Source of the DNA: Corynebacterium vitaeruminis
GTDB lineage: Bacteria; Actinomycetota; Actinomycetes; Mycobacteriales; Mycobacteriaceae
NCBI RefSeq assembly: GCF_001054325.1
Contig: NZ_JVVM01000025.1
Location: forward strand, 1-64,000
Length of the DNA: 64,000 nucleotides
Direction: 5' to 3'
Positions 8,439 through 20,533 of the stretch are shown here, one piece after another. Position 1 is the stretch's first letter; each line of letters starts with the position of its first letter. Position numbers and translations under genes: made by a program. Below the pieces are notes generated by a model. It searched no databases and was not told the DNA's origin. It saw only the letters and a program-made list of their open reading frames with translations.

Positions 8439-11400
8439 TTGGCAGTCTCCCGCCAGACCAAGGCAGTAACCGGTATTCCCGGAGCTTCGAAGAGGTACTC
8501 GTTTGCAAAGATTCAGGAGCCGATTGCGGTTCCTGGTCTGCTCGACCTGCAGCGTGAGTCTTTTGCATGGCTCATTGGCACGCCTGAGTGGCGCGCCCGT
8601 CGCCAGGAGGAGCTCGGAGAAGACGCTCGGGTTACCAGCGGTCTCGAAGATATTCTAGAAGAGCTCTCTCCGATCGAGGACTACTCCCAGAAGATGTCCC
8701 TGACGCTGTCGGACCCATGGTTCGACTCCGTTAAGAACACCGTGGATGAGTCCAAGGATAAGGACATCAACTACTCGGCTCCCCTCTACGTCACCGCGGA
8801 GTTCACCAACCGCGAGACCGGTGAGATCAAGAGCCAGACTGTCTTCATCGGTGACTTCCCGATGATGACGGACAAGGGTACGTTCATCGTCAACGGAACT
8901 GAGCGTGTCGTTGTTTCTCAGCTGGTGCGCTCTCCGGGCGTCTACTTCGATGAGACCATCGACAAGTCCACCGAGCGCCCGCTGCACTCGGTGAAGATTA
9001 TTCCGTCGCGTGGTGCGTGGCTGGAGTTCGACGTCGACAAGCGGGACACCGTCGGCGTTCGTATCGACCGTAAGCGTCGCCAGCCGGTCACGGTTCTGCT
9101 GAAGGCTTTCGGCTGGACCACTGAGGAGATCAAGGAGCGCTTCGGCTTCTCCGAGATTATGATGGCCACCCTGGAAAAGGACGGCGTGGCAAACACTGAC
9201 GAGGCTCTGCTGGAGATCTACCGCAAGCAGCGCCCGGGTGAGCCGCCGACGCGCGAGTCCGCGCTGGCTCTGTTGGAGAACAACTTCTTCAAGCCGAAGC
9301 GCTACGACCTGGCTAAGGTCGGTCGCTACAAGGCCAACCGCAAGCTGGGCCTGGGCGCTGACGCCTCCGGTGAGATGGTTCTGACCGAGCAGGATATTGC
9401 TACCACCATTGAATACCTTGTGCGCCTGCACGACGGCGAGAAGGTAATGACCTCGCCGGAAGGCGTCGAGATCCCGGTTGAGACCGACGATATCGACCAC
9501 TTCGGTAACCGTCGTCTGCGTACCGTAGGCGAGCTGATCCAGAACCAGGTCCGCGTGGGTCTGTCCCGCATGGAGCGCGTGGTTCGTGAGCGCATGACCA
9601 CTCAGGACGTGGAGTCGATCCAGCCGACCACCCTGATTAACGTGCGTCCGGTCTCCGCGGCTATCCGTGAGTTCTTCGGTACTTCCCAGCTGTCCCAGTT
9701 CATGGACCAGAACAATTCGCTGTCGGGCCTGACCCACAAGCGTCGTCTGTCCGCACTGGGCCCGGGTGGTCTAACCCGTGACCGTGCTGGTCTTGAGGTT
9801 CGAGACGTGCACCCGTCGCACTACGGCCGTATGTGCCCAATTGAGACCCCAGAGGGGCCGAACATTGGACTTATCGGTTCGCTGTCCTGCTACGCACGCG
9901 TGAACCCGTTCGGCTTCATTGAGACTCCGTACCGTCGCGTCCGCGATGGTGTCATCACCGACGAGGTTGACTACCTCACGGCTGATGAGGAAGACCGCTA
10001 CGTCGTCGCACAGGCAAACACCCCAATCGACGAGAACGGCCACTTCGTTCAGGAGACCCTGTCTGTTCGTAAGAAGGGTGGTGACGTCGAGTCCGTCCGC
10101 GCCGATGAGGTCGATTACCTCGATGTTTCCCCGCGTCAGATGGTCTCTGTGGCTACCGCCATGATTCCGTTCCTCGAGCACGACGATGCTAACCGTGCTC
10201 TGATGGGCGCGAACATGCAGCGCCAGGCTGTGCCGCTGCTGCGTTCGGAGGCTCCATTCGTCGGTACCGGTATGGAGCAGCGTGCTGCTTACGACGCCGG
10301 CGACGTCATTGTCGCTTCGGCATCTGGTGTTGTTGAGACCGTGTCGGCTGACTTCATCACCATCATGGATGATGAGGGTCAGCGCCACACCTTCCTGCTG
10401 CGCAAGTTCGAGCGCACCAACCAGGGCACCTGCTACAACCAGAAGCCACTGGTTGACGAGGGTCAGCGCGTTGAGGCCGGCCAGGTCATCGCTGACGGTC
10501 CGGGTACCGATAACGGTGAAATGGCACTGGGTAAGAACTTGCTCGTGGCATTCATGCCGTGGGAAGGCCACAACTACGAGGACGCCATCATCCTGAACCA
10601 GCGAATGGTTGAGGAAGACATCCTGACCTCGATTCACATCGAGGAACACGAGATTGATGCCCGAGACACCAAGCTGGGTCCGGAGGAAATCACCCGGGAC
10701 ATCCCGAACGCATCCGAGGAGATGCTGAAGGATCTGGATGACCGCGGTATCGTCCGCATCGGTGCCGACGTTCGTGACGGTGACATCCTGGTCGCCAAGA
10801 CCACCCCGAAGGGCGAGACTGAGCTGACTCCGGAGGAGCGCCTGCTGCGCGCTATCTTCGGTGAGAAGTCCCGTGAGGTCCGTGACACCTCCATGCGCGT
10901 TCCGCACGGTGAGTCCGGCAAGGTCATCGGCGTCCGCGTCTTCTCTCGTGAAGACGATGACGACTTGGCACCGGGTGTCAACGAGATGGTCCGCGTCTAT
11001 GTTGCGCAGAAGCGCAAGATCCAGGACGGCGACAAGATGGCAGGTCGCCACGGTAACAAGGGTGTTATCGGCAAGATCCTGCCGCAGGAGGACATGCCGT
11101 TCCTGCCGGACGGCACCCCAGTTGACATCCTTCTGAACACCCACGGTGTTCCGCGTCGTATGAACATCGGCCAGGTTCTCGAGGTTCACCTCGGCTGGCT
11201 GGCGAAGGCCGGCTGGAGCATTGAGGGGGACCCGGATTGGGCTAAGCGCCTTCCGGCCGACCTGCACGACGTTCCGTCCGACTCCCTGGTTGCAACCCCG
11301 GTGTTCGACGGTGCTGAGAACGAGGAGCTCGCTGGTCTGCTCGAGTCGTCCCGCCCGAACCGTGATGGTGAGGTGCTGGTCAACGCGGACGGTAAGGCCA

Positions 11401-11909
11401 CGCTGTTCGACGGCCGCTCTGGCGAGAAGTTCCCGTTCCCGGTCTCGGTGGGCTACATGTACATGCTGAAGCTGCACCACCTGGTCGACGAGAAGATTCA
11501 CGCTCGTTCCACTGGCCCGTACTCCATGATTACCCAGCAGCCGCTGGGTGGTAAGGCACAGTTCGGTGGTCAGCGCTTCGGTGAGATGGAGGTGTGGGCA
11601 ATGCAGGCATACGGCGCTGCCTACACCCTGCAGGAGCTTCTTACCATCAAGTCCGATGACGTGGTTGGCCGTGTCAAGGTCTACGAGGCAATTGTGAAGG
11701 GCGACAACATTCCGGATCCGGGTATTCCGGAGTCGTTCAAGGTGCTTCTGAAGGAACTGCAGTCGCTCTGCCTGAACGTTGAGGTCCTTTCGGCCGATGG
11801 CGTTCCGGTTGAGTTGGGCTCCTCTGATGATGAGGAACTCGACCACGCGACCGCTTCCCTCGGCATTAACCTGTCCCGCGATGAGCGTTCCGACGCTGAC
11901 TCCGCATAG
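8439..11909 (+). CDS. rpoB: DNA-directed RNA polymerase subunit beta
   Basis: RpoB is the beta subunit, lining the active-site cleft. The product is about 1156 residues from TTG 8439. That start is chosen because GGAAGGA ends 6 bases before it; a GTG at 8421 would add MLEGRI and is the start used for many relatives. The rifampicin pocket (9672-9770) reads [19 protein letters not shown] then [13 protein letters not shown]. The usual D, H and S positions are wild type, so rifampicin susceptibility is predicted. C-terminal landmarks include [18 protein letters not shown]. It is co-transcribed with rpoC 148 bases downstream. Confidence 0.98.
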   Translation: MAVSRQTKAVTGIPGASKRYSFAKIQEPIAVPGLLDLQRESFAWLIGTPEWRARRQEELGEDARVTSGLEDILEELSPIEDYSQKMSLTLSDPWFDSVKNTVDESKDKDINYSAPLYVTAEFTNRETGEIKSQTVFIGDFPMMTDKGTFIVNGTERVVVSQLVRSPGVYFDETIDKSTERPLHSVKIIPSRGAWLEFDVDKRDTVGVRIDRKRRQPVTVLLKAFGWTTEEIKERFGFSEIMMATLEKDGVANTDEALLEIYRKQRPGEPPTRESALALLENNFFKPKRYDLAKVGRYKANRKLGLGADASGEMVLTEQDIATTIEYLVRLHDGEKVMTSPEGVEIPVETDDIDHFGNRRLRTVGELIQNQVRVGLSRMERVVRERMTTQDVESIQPTTLINVRPVSAAIREFFGTSQLSQFMDQNNSLSGLTHKRRLSALGPGGLTRDRAGLEVRDVHPSHYGRMCPIETPEGPNIGLIGSLSCYARVNPFGFIETPYRRVRDGVITDEVDYLTADEEDRYVVAQANTPIDENGHFVQETLSVRKKGGDVESVRADEVDYLDVSPRQMVSVATAMIPFLEHDDANRALMGANMQRQAVPLLRSEAPFVGTGMEQRAAYDAGDVIVASASGVVETVSADFITIMDDEGQRHTFLLRKFERTNQGTCYNQKPLVDEGQRVEAGQVIADGPGTDNGEMALGKNLLVAFMPWEGHNYEDAIILNQRMVEEDILTSIHIEEHEIDARDTKLGPEEITRDIPNASEEMLKDLDDRGIVRIGADVRDGDILVAKTTPKGETELTPEERLLRAIFGEKSREVRDTSMRVPHGESGKVIGVRVFSREDDDDLAPGVNEMVRVYVAQKRKIQDGDKMAGRHGNKGVIGKILPQEDMPFLPDGTPVDILLNTHGVPRRMNIGQVLEVHLGWLAKAGWSIEGDPDWAKRLPADLHDVPSDSLVATPVFDGAENEELAGLLESSRPNRDGEVLVNADGKATLFDGRSGEKFPFPVSVGYMYMLKLHHLVDEKIHARSTGPYSMITQQPLGGKAQFGGQRFGEMEVWAMQAYGAAYTLQELLTIKSDDVVGRVKVYEAIVKGDNIPDPGIPESFKVLLKELQSLCLNVEVLSADGVPVELGSSDDEELDHATASLGINLSRDERSDADSA

Positions 11910-12057
11910 TTTCGCGCTTAACGACGAAACATTGCGTGAGTATCAGGGTCGGGAAGCCCTAACTCGCGAATAACCCAACACAGACGACAACGTACAAAAA
12001 CCTCCGCAGAGAATTTGGTTTCCGCATTACTTCGATGCGGAGGGAAAGGGAAAACAG

Positions 12058-15000
12058 GTGCTCGACGTCAACAACTTTGACGAGCTCCGGATTGGGCTCG
12101 CTACCGCCGACGACATCCGCCGCTGGTCTCGCGGTGAGGTCAAGAAGCCCGAGACGATTAACTACCGTACGCTGAAGCCGGAAAAGGATGGCCTTTTCTG
12201 TGAGCGTATCTTCGGCCCGACCCGCGACTGGGAGTGTGCTTGTGGTAAGTACAAGCGCGTTCGCTTCAAGGGCATCATCTGTGAACGCTGTGGCGTTGAG
12301 GTGACCAAGTCGAAGGTTCGCCGTGAGCGCATGGGCCACATTGAGCTGGCCGCTCCGGTCACTCACATCTGGTACTTCAAGGGTGTACCGTCCCGCCTCG
12401 GCTACCTGCTCGACCTGGCTCCGAAGGATCTGGAAAAGATCATCTACTTCGCTGCCAACATCATCACCTCCGTGGATGAAGAGGCTCGCCACAACGACCA
12501 GGAAACCCTCGAAGCAGACATGCTCGTGGACAAGAAGCTGGTTGAGGACGATCGCGACCAGGAACTGGCCGAGCGTGCCCAGACCCTGGAAGAGGATCTG
12601 GCTGAGCTCGAGGCAGCCGGCGCCAAGGCTGATGCCCGCAAGAAGGTTCAGTCTGCAGCCGAGCGCGAAATGCGCCACATCCGTGAGCGTGCCCAGCGCG
12701 AGCTGGATCGTCTCGACGAGATTTGGAACACCTTCGTTAAGCTCGAGCCGAAGCAGATGATTATCGACGAGGGCATTTACACCGAGCTCGTCGACCGCTA
12801 CGAGGACTACTTCACCGGCGGTATGGGCGCTGAGGCTATTCAGACCCTGATCCGCAACTTCGACCTGGCCAAGGAGGCCGAGGAGCTGCGCGAGATCATT
12901 CGCGACGGCAAGGGTCAGAAGAAGATGCGTGCCCTCAAGCGCCTGAAGGTTGTCACTGCATTCCTGCAGTCCGGCAACGATCCGGCCGCTATGGTTCTCG
13001 ACTGCATCCCGGTGATTCCGCCGGAGCTGCGCCCGATGGTGCAGCTCGACGGTGGTCGCTTTGCGACCTCCGACTTGAACGACCTCTACCGTCGTGTCAT
13101 CAACCGCAACAACCGTCTGAAGCGGATGATTGACCTCGGCGCTCCGGAGATTATCGTCAACAACGAGAAGCGCATGCTTCAGGAGTCCGTTGACGCACTG
13201 TTCGACAACGGTCGTCGCGGCCGTCCGGTCACTGGCCCGGGTAACCGCCCGCTGAAGTCCCTGAGCGACCTGCTCAAGGGTAAGCAGGGTCGTTTCCGTC
13301 AGAACCTGCTGGGTAAGCGTGTCGACTACTCTGGCCGTTCGGTTATTATCGTCGGCCCGCAGCTGAAGCTGCACCAGTGTGGTCTGCCGAAGCTGATGGC
13401 GCTCGAGCTGTTCAAGCCGTTCGTGATGAAGGAGCTCGTGGCCAAGAGCTACGCGCAGAACATCAAGAGCGCAAAGCGTATGGTTGAGCGTCAGCGTCCA
13501 GAGGTGTGGGACGTCCTCGAAGACGTCATTACCGGACACCCGGTGCTGCTGAACCGTGCACCTACGCTGCACCGCCTGGGTATTCAGGCCTTCGAGCCAG
13601 TGCTGGTTGAGGGTAAGGCTATTCAGCTGCACCCGCTGGCATGTGAAGCTTTCAACGCCGACTTCGACGGTGACCAGATGGCAGTTCACCTGCCACTGTC
13701 CGCAGAAGCACAGGCTGAGGCTCGCGTGCTGATGCTGTCCTCGAACAACATTCTGTCGCCGGCATCCGGTAAGCCGCTGGCTATGCCGCGTCTGGATATG
13801 GTCACGGGCCTGTACTTCCTGACGCTGGAGAAGCCGGAGCTTCCGGGTGGCCACCAGGATGCCACCGAAGACGCTCCGGAGCAGGGTATTTACACCAGCC
13901 CGGCCGAGGCCATCATGGCTTACGACCGCGGTGCAATCGGTCTGCAGAGCCCAATCAAGGTGCGCATCAGCCACCTGCGTCCACCGGCCGAAATTGAGGC
14001 TGAGCAGTTCGCGGACGGTTGGAACAAGGGTGACACCTGGCTGGCTTCGACCACCCTGGGTCGCGTCATGTTCAATGAGCTGCTGCCGTGGAATTACCCA
14101 TACGTCGAAGGCGTTATGGCTAAGAAGCCGCAGGCTGCGATCATCAACGACTTGGCTGCCAAGTACCCGATGATTACGGTCGCTCAGACCGTCGACAAGC
14201 TCAAGGATGCTGGCTTCTACTGGGCTACCCGTTCTGGTGTCACCATTGCTATGTCTGACGTGCTGGTTCTTCCGAACAAGCGTGAGATCCTGAATGGCTA
14301 CGAAGAGAAGGCTGCCACGGTGGAGAAGAAGTTCCGCCGCGGTAAGCTCTCGGCTGCTGAGCGTCACGAGTCGCTGGTGAACCTGTGGAAGGCCGCGACG
14401 GCTGAGGTCGGTGAAAAGGTCGAGGCTCTGTACCCGGATGACAACCCGATTCCGATGATTGTGAAGTCGGGTGCTGCCGGTAACATGGGCCAGATTCACT
14501 CGCTGGCCGGCATGAAGGGCATGGTTACCAACCCGCGTGGTGAGTACATCACCCGCCCAATTAAGACCTCCTTCCGCGAAGGCCTGTCCGTTCTCGAGTA
14601 CTTCAACAACTCGCACGGTTCCCGTAAGGGTCTGGCCGATACCGCGCTTCGTACCGCTGACTCGGGTTACCTGACCCGTCGTCTGGTCGACGTTGCGCAG
14701 GACGTCATCGTTCGCGAAGAAGACTGTGGCACCCACGACGGTGTCGTTGTCGAGATTGGCGAGGATGTTCTGGACGCAACCGGCAACCCGACCGGTGAGA
14801 TTCGTCGTGCGAAGTACGTCGAAACCGCTGCAATCGCTCGTGTGCTGGCAGCCGATGTCACCGACGCTGAGGGCAATGTCCTGATCGAGACTGACACCGA
14901 CCTGAACGATGACCACATCACCCTGGCTCTGAGCCACGGTGTCAAGGAAGTTAAGGTCCGCTCGGTTCTGACCTGTTCCACCGCAACCGGTGTTTGTGCC

Positions 15001-16029
15001 AAGTGCTACGGTCGCTCGATGGCAACCGGCAAGCTGGTCGACATCGGAGAGGCTGTCGGTATTGTCGCCGCACAGTCCATTGGTGAGCCTGGTACCCAGC
15101 TGACCATGCGTACCTTCCACCAGGGTGGTGTCGGTGGCGACATTACCGGTGGTCTGCCGCGTGTCCAGGAGCTGTTCGAGGCCCGTGTGCCGAAGAACAA
15201 GGCTCCGCTGGTCCGCGAGAACGGCCGCGTGCGCCTGGAAGAGGACGAGCACTTCTACACGCTCACCCTCATCCCGGATGCAAACAGCGAGGACGAGGTT
15301 GTCTACGACAAGCTGTCCAAGCGTCAGGGGCTGGCTGAAATCACCGTCGATGGCCGTCGTCGTGCCATCCGCGATGGTGACCACCTGGTCAAGGGGCAGC
15401 AGCTGCTCAAGGGTGCTGCCGATCCGCACGAGGTCCTTGAAGTACTGGGCCGCCGTGGCGTCCAGCGTCACCTCATTGAGGAAGTCCAGTCGGTCTACCG
15501 TGACCAGGGTGTGGCCATTCACGACAAGCACATCGAGGTTATTGTCAGCCAGATGCTGCGTCGCGTGATTGTGTCCAAGCCGGGCGACTCCGACCTGCTG
15601 CCGGGTGCGCTGGTCGAGCGTTCCACGGTTATGGCCAAGAACCGAGAGATTGTTGCCTCTGGTGGCAGCGTCATCGAGGGTCGTCGTGTGCTGATGGGTA
15701 TCACCAAGGCATCGCTGGCCACCGAGTCCTGGCTGTCCGCCGCCTCCTTCCAGGAGACAACGCGTGTGCTTACCGACGCCGCTATCAACAAGCGCTCGGA
15801 TAAGCTCATCGGTCTGAAGGAGAACGTGATCATCGGTAAGCTGATCCCGGCTGGTACGGGTATCTCGCGCTACCGCAACATCACGGTTGAGCCGACTGAG
15901 GAAGCTGCCCGCCAGGCAGCCGCCCCATTCGCCTCCTTCGGTGAGGGTTTCTATGGCGCGGAGGACACCTACGGTATCGACCAGGTCGGTTCCGCAGTTC
16001 CGCTGGATGACATCGGAACCTTCGAGTAA
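12058..16029 (+). CDS. rpoC: DNA-directed RNA polymerase subunit beta prime
   Basis: RpoC carries the catalytic magnesium site. The 1323-residue product has the N-terminal zinc finger ([20 protein letters not shown]), the catalytic NADFDGD (533-539), and the second zinc cluster (C...[15 protein letters not shown]). It ends at the conserved C-terminal region with [19 protein letters not shown]. The GTG start is preceded by a purine-rich GGAGGGAAAGG. The gene ends before a perfect 15-bp terminator hairpin. Length and domain order are normal for actinobacteria. Confidence 0.99.
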   Translation: MLDVNNFDELRIGLATADDIRRWSRGEVKKPETINYRTLKPEKDGLFCERIFGPTRDWECACGKYKRVRFKGIICERCGVEVTKSKVRRERMGHIELAAPVTHIWYFKGVPSRLGYLLDLAPKDLEKIIYFAANIITSVDEEARHNDQETLEADMLVDKKLVEDDRDQELAERAQTLEEDLAELEAAGAKADARKKVQSAAEREMRHIRERAQRELDRLDEIWNTFVKLEPKQMIIDEGIYTELVDRYEDYFTGGMGAEAIQTLIRNFDLAKEAEELREIIRDGKGQKKMRALKRLKVVTAFLQSGNDPAAMVLDCIPVIPPELRPMVQLDGGRFATSDLNDLYRRVINRNNRLKRMIDLGAPEIIVNNEKRMLQESVDALFDNGRRGRPVTGPGNRPLKSLSDLLKGKQGRFRQNLLGKRVDYSGRSVIIVGPQLKLHQCGLPKLMALELFKPFVMKELVAKSYAQNIKSAKRMVERQRPEVWDVLEDVITGHPVLLNRAPTLHRLGIQAFEPVLVEGKAIQLHPLACEAFNADFDGDQMAVHLPLSAEAQAEARVLMLSSNNILSPASGKPLAMPRLDMVTGLYFLTLEKPELPGGHQDATEDAPEQGIYTSPAEAIMAYDRGAIGLQSPIKVRISHLRPPAEIEAEQFADGWNKGDTWLASTTLGRVMFNELLPWNYPYVEGVMAKKPQAAIINDLAAKYPMITVAQTVDKLKDAGFYWATRSGVTIAMSDVLVLPNKREILNGYEEKAATVEKKFRRGKLSAAERHESLVNLWKAATAEVGEKVEALYPDDNPIPMIVKSGAAGNMGQIHSLAGMKGMVTNPRGEYITRPIKTSFREGLSVLEYFNNSHGSRKGLADTALRTADSGYLTRRLVDVAQDVIVREEDCGTHDGVVVEIGEDVLDATGNPTGEIRRAKYVETAAIARVLAADVTDAEGNVLIETDTDLNDDHITLALSHGVKEVKVRSVLTCSTATGVCAKCYGRSMATGKLVDIGEAVGIVAAQSIGEPGTQLTMRTFHQGGVGGDITGGLPRVQELFEARVPKNKAPLVRENGRVRLEEDEHFYTLTLIPDANSEDEVVYDKLSKRQGLAEITVDGRRRAIRDGDHLVKGQQLLKGAADPHEVLEVLGRRGVQRHLIEEVQSVYRDQGVAIHDKHIEVIVSQMLRRVIVSKPGDSDLLPGALVERSTVMAKNREIVASGGSVIEGRRVLMGITKASLATESWLSAASFQETTRVLTDAAINKRSDKLIGLKENVIIGKLIPAGTGISRYRNITVEPTEEAARQAAAPFASFGEGFYGAEDTYGIDQVGSAVPLDDIGTFE

Positions 16030-16146
16030 AAATGAATAGCTTTGCGGCCGCGGCTGGGGAGCGGGAGAATTCCCCGGCTGCTGTCGGACAAAGCACCACG
16101 CCTGGCAGTTGGGGCTTAGTGCGCTAGCTGTCAGGTGGCAACCGGA

Positions 16147-16219
16147 AAAATCCTCCGGCACAGTAGTGGCTTACTAGCAGCTTGCTAGTTCGTCACGGTC
16201 GTGCCGGAGGATTTTGCTT
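16147..16219. terminator. Bidirectional terminator between rpoC and the minus-strand gene
   Basis: AAAATCCTCCGGCAC (16147-16161) is perfectly complementary to GTGCCGGAGGATTTT (16201-16215). The stem has A-rich and T-rich flanks, so it can stop rpoC from the left and the convergent gene from the right. Confidence 0.9.
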
Positions 16220-16267
16220 TGTACGAAGTCGCTGGCAGTCCGTGGCTACACTGACCGCCGCAGCCGT

Positions 16268-16915
16268 TTACGCTTTTAGTGCCTCCGAAATCGGGGCGTT
16301 GCCCTCGTTGAAGTTGATCATCCGACCAACGGTGGCGTCGTTGAATACAGTCTGAGCGATGACGTTGGCGACGGTCGCGCGAGCGACCTTGCCTGCCTTA
16401 GTTGCAGCAGTGTCGATGGAATCCTGTCCCTTATCAAGGGTAAGCGTGCTTGGGCCGAGAATGGTCCATTCGAGGTCTGAGGCGCGCAGAGCTTCGTCGG
16501 CTGCGGCCTTGGATTCGGCATAGGCGAAGAAGCTGTGATCCTTTGGAACACCGTGATCCGGACCAGCGCCAAAGTAGGACACCATGACGTAGCGCTTAAC
16601 GCCAGCCTTCTCGGCCGCACCGATTGAAGTAATAGCGGCATCGCGGTCGATAGCGTAAGTCCGTTCTGGCGAACCACCGCCAGCGCCGGCAGACCAAATT
16701 ACGGCATCGTGACCGCTGAGTAGGTCTGCAAACTGCTCTGTCGAGAGATTGGTGATGTCGTAAACGGCTGGTGTGGCACCGAGAGCTTCGATATCGGGAA
16801 CCTGGTCGGGGTTACGAATAACCGAAGTGACTTCGTAGCCTTCGTTGATAAGTAGGGGAGTAGCGATTTGTGCTACCTTGCCGTGGCCGCCAATGACAAT
16901 AACCTTCTTAGACAT
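16268..16915 (-). CDS. NAD(P)-binding, atypical SDR-family protein
   Basis: The 215-residue product starts MSKKVIVIGGHGKVAQIA, a Rossmann dinucleotide-binding loop of the G-x-x-G-x-x-A type. It keeps family features such as VIWSAGAGGG and the YFGA...Y..SK arrangement. This fits the NAD(P)H-binding (NmrA/YwnB-like) group, which includes redox sensors and small reductases. The substrate is unknown. The ATG at 16915 is preceded by GGTGGGG; an upstream in-frame ATG at 16951 has no such support. The gene converges on rpoC across a shared terminator. No signal peptide or membrane segment is seen. Confidence 0.85.
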   Translation of the reverse strand: MSKKVIVIGGHGKVAQIATPLLINEGYEVTSVIRNPDQVPDIEALGATPAVYDITNLSTEQFADLLSGHDAVIWSAGAGGGSPERTYAIDRDAAITSIGAAEKAGVKRYVMVSYFGAGPDHGVPKDHSFFAYAESKAAADEALRASDLEWTILGPSTLTLDKGQDSIDTAATKAGKVARATVANVIAQTVFNDATVGRMINFNEGNAPISEALKA

Positions 16916-17210
16916 GTCCCCACCTATACGCCGACAATGGGGTGTAGGCAATGAATCAGTATTCGCCCGCAGTGAACATGACGAAATTCTGTTTCATACC
17001 GCATTCGGTCGCCACCCCTTTTAAAGGGTAAGACGACTGGACACTAAGGCTACCCATAGCAAGTTATAGATATAGAGGTAAATCCCCTTTTCAGGCGATG
17101 AATTGCTCTCCACGGAGAACGGAAAGTTTGGTGACTTCCCACGAAGATGCGAAAAACTATTCGTCAACTTGCATAGAAGTCACCCAAGACCTGCGGTTAC
17201 GGTAGCTTTC

Positions 17211-18749
17211 ATGGCTCATCAACAGATTCCTGGTGTTGGCACTGTCCCTCGTCTAGCCGGAAAGCTCACTGCCGCGGCAGCGAAGCTGGCACCGGGGCGA
17301 GGAATTGACCAGGTCTGTGTTGAACCGGTGGGCTGGTATGCGCATGAGCAGGGCGTGCAGAAACTCCTGGAGAGTTTTCAATCTATTCCCGTCGATAAGC
17401 GAGTGCGGTTGGCGAAGCGAACATCGAACCTTTTTCGGACCCGCAGTGAAACCGATATCCCTGGCCTTGATGTCAGTGGTCTCGGTGGGGTAGTAGCCGT
17501 TGATCCTGTTGCAAAGACTGCGGATGTGCAGGGAATGTGCACGTACGAAGACTTGGTGGATGCCACCTTGCGCTATGAGCTCATGCCCTTTGTAATCCCT
17601 GAACTGAAGACGATTACGCTCGGCGGAGCTGTCACAGGCATGGGCGTAGAGTCCACAGCGTTTCGCAATGGTCTGCCGCATGAGTCGGTTCTGGAAATGG
17701 ATATTCTGACCGGCACTGGCGAGATTGTGACCTGCTCTCGCACTGAGAATGTGGACCTGTTCCGTGGCTTTCCTAATTCGTATGGGTCGCTCGGATACGT
17801 CGTGAGACTGAAGATCGAACTGGAAGAGGTACTGCCGTACGTTGAACTCCGGCACGTGCGATGCCACTCCACAACAGAGGCGGCTGAAAACCTCGCAGCC
17901 GTTGTCGCCGAGAAGGAATACCAAGGCGAACCCGTTGATTTTCTTGATGGTGTGGCGTTTTCGCCGGAAGAAATCTACCTTGTGCTCGGCCGTAAGACGG
18001 AGGAAGAAGGTCCTGTCTCGGACTACACCCGGGACAAGGTTTACTACCGCTCGCTCCAGCATCCATCGGGAATTACCCGAGATCGTCTCACCATTCGCGA
18101 TTACATCTGGCGCTGGGACGTTGACTGGTTCTGGTGCTCCAGGGCTTTTGGGACCCAGAATCCAACAGTGCGGGCTATGTGGCCGCGAGAGCTCAAGCGT
18201 TCGTCTTTCTATTGGAAGCTGGTTGGCCTCGATAAGAAATATGACCTTGAGAACAAGATGAAGGCTCGGAAGGGGCTGCCAGCTAACGAGCGCGTCGTTC
18301 AAGATATCGAAGTCACTGTCGACCGACTGGCTGAGTTTTTGGATTGGTTCTTCGAAGCTTGCGATATTCAGCCCGTGTGGATGTGCCCAATCCACCTTCG
18401 GGAAGGTTCAGAGGATCTGATTGGTAGCGGTGACAAATTGGCCGATAGCGACAGCCCGTGGCCCCTCTATCCGCTTGATCCCGAGACCACCTGGGTCAAC
18501 GTGGGGTTCTGGTCAGCAGTGCCAATCAATTTGGTGCCCGGCGATTCGCGTCCCGGTGCCTTTAACCGGGTCATCGAGGAAAAGGTCAGTGAATTGGGTG
18601 GTCATAAGTCACTGTATTCCGAAGCTTTCTACTCTTCGGAGCAGTTTGAAGAGCTCTATGGAGGCGGTCTGCCCGACGAGCTCAAGGAAATCTACGATCC
18701 CAACTCGCGGTTCCCGCGCCTTTATGACAAGACCGTTGCTGGCGCTTAA
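17211..18749 (+). CDS. tmsA: FAD-binding oxidoreductase, TmsA/BfaB-like
   Basis: The 512-residue product has a PCMH-type FAD-binding domain (about 60-205, including TLGGAVTGMGVESTAFRNG) and a C-terminal substrate-cap region. It precedes a cyclopropane-synthase-like methyltransferase by 91 bases. This pair matches the actinobacterial genes that make 10-methylstearic (tuberculostearic) acid: the methyltransferase adds a methylene to oleoyl lipid, and the flavoprotein reduces it with NADPH. The assignment rests on family and context. ATG 17211 follows TACGGT by 7 bases, suggesting a leaderless mRNA; an open frame extends upstream to 17103. Confidence 0.8.
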   Translation: MAHQQIPGVGTVPRLAGKLTAAAAKLAPGRGIDQVCVEPVGWYAHEQGVQKLLESFQSIPVDKRVRLAKRTSNLFRTRSETDIPGLDVSGLGGVVAVDPVAKTADVQGMCTYEDLVDATLRYELMPFVIPELKTITLGGAVTGMGVESTAFRNGLPHESVLEMDILTGTGEIVTCSRTENVDLFRGFPNSYGSLGYVVRLKIELEEVLPYVELRHVRCHSTTEAAENLAAVVAEKEYQGEPVDFLDGVAFSPEEIYLVLGRKTEEEGPVSDYTRDKVYYRSLQHPSGITRDRLTIRDYIWRWDVDWFWCSRAFGTQNPTVRAMWPRELKRSSFYWKLVGLDKKYDLENKMKARKGLPANERVVQDIEVTVDRLAEFLDWFFEACDIQPVWMCPIHLREGSEDLIGSGDKLADSDSPWPLYPLDPETTWVNVGFWSAVPINLVPGDSRPGAFNRVIEEKVSELGGHKSLYSEAFYSSEQFEELYGGGLPDELKEIYDPNSRFPRLYDKTVAGA

Positions 18750-18840
18750 CTCAATCGCAGTGCCGAGTGTTTAACCCTGCGCTGACGTCTAAATCAAAAA
18801 CAGATCACTTAGCCACATCTTTCACAGATAAGGACTCATC

Positions 18841-20145
18841 ATGGCGTTTACTCCAATGACTGTTGCAGAGATCTTCGAGGCCTTCATCGATACTTCGGAA
18901 AAGCCACTGCCGCTGCGTTTGACTGCTTTCGACGGTTCGGCTGCAGGTCCGGCGGATGCGAAAGTTGGCATCAATGTACGCTCGCGCGACGCTTTGAATT
19001 ACATCGTGACCCACCTGCGTGACGATGTCGGCTTTGGACGCGCATTCGTTACCGGTGAACTGGAACTGACCCGCGTGAGCCTCGGGCACCCCATCGAGGC
19101 CTTCGGGGCGTTGATGGACTTGCATGATCAATTCGAGGTTCCACCTGCTGCAACTTTGGCAAAGGTCGTCCGCTCGTTACGAGCGATGGGGCTGCCATAT
19201 GTTCCTGAAATCCCGGAGATCGAGCGCACCGCATGGTGGAAGAAGCGCCTGCACAACGGTTTGGCTCGCCATTCTAAGGAACGCGACGCAGAGTCAATCT
19301 CTTCGCATTACGACGTGAGTAATGAATTTTATGAGTTCCTACTCGGCCCGTCGATGACGTACACCTGTGCGTACTATCCGAATGAAGACTCCACGCTTGA
19401 AGAGGCTCAAGAGAACAAGTATCGCCTGGTGTTCGATAAGTTGCGTCTGAAGGAAGGCGACCGGCTTCTCGACGTCGGCTGCGGTTGGGGTGGCATGGTC
19501 CTCTATGCAGCTAGGCGCGGAGTGAAGGCGATTGGTGTGACTCTCTCCGAACAGCAGGCAGAGTGGGCACAGGCAAAGATCAAGGAAGAAGGTCTCGAGG
19601 ATCTGGCTGAGGTGCGCTTCCAGGATTACCGAGATGTCGCCGAGCAGAACTTCGATGCCATCTCTGCGATTGGCATCCTGGAGCATATTGGCGTTAAGAA
19701 CTACCCGAGCTTCTTTGGTTTCCTTTACGGAAAGCTGAAGGAGGGCGGTTTGATGCTCAACCATTGCATTACTTACTGGGATAATCACCGCACCCGCAAG
19801 GGCACCTTCATTGATCGCTACATCTTCCCGGACGGCGAGCTCACTGGCGTTGGCACAATCATGCATGCCATGCAGGACCAGGGATTCGAGATGGTCGATC
19901 AGCAGAACCTTCGCTTTGACTATGCTCGCACTCTCAACGACTGGTGCGAAAACCTGGAGAACGACTGGGATAAGGCAGTTGAGCTCGTCGGGGAACAGAC
20001 GGCGAAGTTGTGGGGCATGTACATGGCCGGCTCGGAATACAATTTCCGTGGCAACGCCATCCAGCTGCATCAGGTGCTAGGAGTCAAGTTGCTTCCTGAC
20101 GGCTCCCGCGGCGATGTCCCCGAGCGACAGTGGTGGGAGGATTAG
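18841..20145 (+). CDS. tmsB: Cyclopropane-synthase-like methyltransferase, TmsB/UfaA1-like
   Basis: The 434-residue product is an S-adenosylmethionine-dependent fatty-acyl methyltransferase. The SAM motif LDVGCGWGG is at 210-218. The N-terminal lipid-binding part (1-160), the SSHYDVSNEFY entry segment and the C-terminal HxQLHQVLGVK region match the cyclopropane fatty acid synthase superfamily. Following a TmsA-like flavoprotein, it most likely makes the 10-methylene intermediate of tuberculostearic acid in the cytoplasm or at the inner membrane face. A plain cyclopropane synthase is the alternative. TAAGGA precedes the ATG. Confidence 0.85.
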   Translation: MAFTPMTVAEIFEAFIDTSEKPLPLRLTAFDGSAAGPADAKVGINVRSRDALNYIVTHLRDDVGFGRAFVTGELELTRVSLGHPIEAFGALMDLHDQFEVPPAATLAKVVRSLRAMGLPYVPEIPEIERTAWWKKRLHNGLARHSKERDAESISSHYDVSNEFYEFLLGPSMTYTCAYYPNEDSTLEEAQENKYRLVFDKLRLKEGDRLLDVGCGWGGMVLYAARRGVKAIGVTLSEQQAEWAQAKIKEEGLEDLAEVRFQDYRDVAEQNFDAISAIGILEHIGVKNYPSFFGFLYGKLKEGGLMLNHCITYWDNHRTRKGTFIDRYIFPDGELTGVGTIMHAMQDQGFEMVDQQNLRFDYARTLNDWCENLENDWDKAVELVGEQTAKLWGMYMAGSEYNFRGNAIQLHQVLGVKLLPDGSRGDVPERQWWED

Positions 20146-20533
20146 AGGCTCCAGTGGCGCAAGAGGTTATGGGGTGAGGCGCGCCGCGCCTTACGACGAA
20201 AATTTGGTCGCAAACCGGAGTTGCACTCAAAGTGGCTGAAATTTTTGCGCTGTTACCAGGGTGTTTGGAGTAAATCCGCAGCTCGCGTACTGTTATACAA
20301 CGATCCCAGAAAAGAATTGGGAACTTGAAACATTACCCAGTAGGCCAGCGAGAGCGGCTGACTGGGTTTCGCACGTTCAAAATCCCTCCATTTCTCGCGT
20401 TCAGTCGATGGGCTCACCACTGGATGAGTAATAACTTTTCTTGTGATGTATTCACACGGAAGGTGGTTACTCCGCTGCGGTTGGCATCGGGCGTGAGAAT
20501 CTCCAGCGAGGATTGAAGACAGAAAGAGGCTTC
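20146..20533 (+). promoter_or_regulatory. rpsL promoter and leader
   Basis: TGTTATAC (20291-20298) is a candidate -10. Downstream, CCCAGT...GGCC pairs with GGCT...ACTGGG (about 20337-20367), followed by TTTCG, a possible attenuator. A one-mismatch copy of the 11-mer motif (GCCTTACGACG, 20188-20198) and a GGCGCG/CGCGCC hairpin lie just after tmsB. No gene is seen. Confidence 0.5.

Noticed and set aside
9672..9770. Possible rifampicin-resistance substitutions in rpoB
   Set aside because: The cluster region shows the normal residues at the usual mutated positions.
9771..11846. Minus-strand frame of 691 codons opposite rpoB
   Set aside because: Same shadow effect as for rpoC; amino-acid composition is that of a reversed high-bias gene.
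11959..16161. Uninterrupted minus-strand frame of 1400 codons opposite rpoC
   Set aside because: It mirrors rpoC codon by codon; strong codon bias removes stops on the opposite strand. No start signal or family resemblance.
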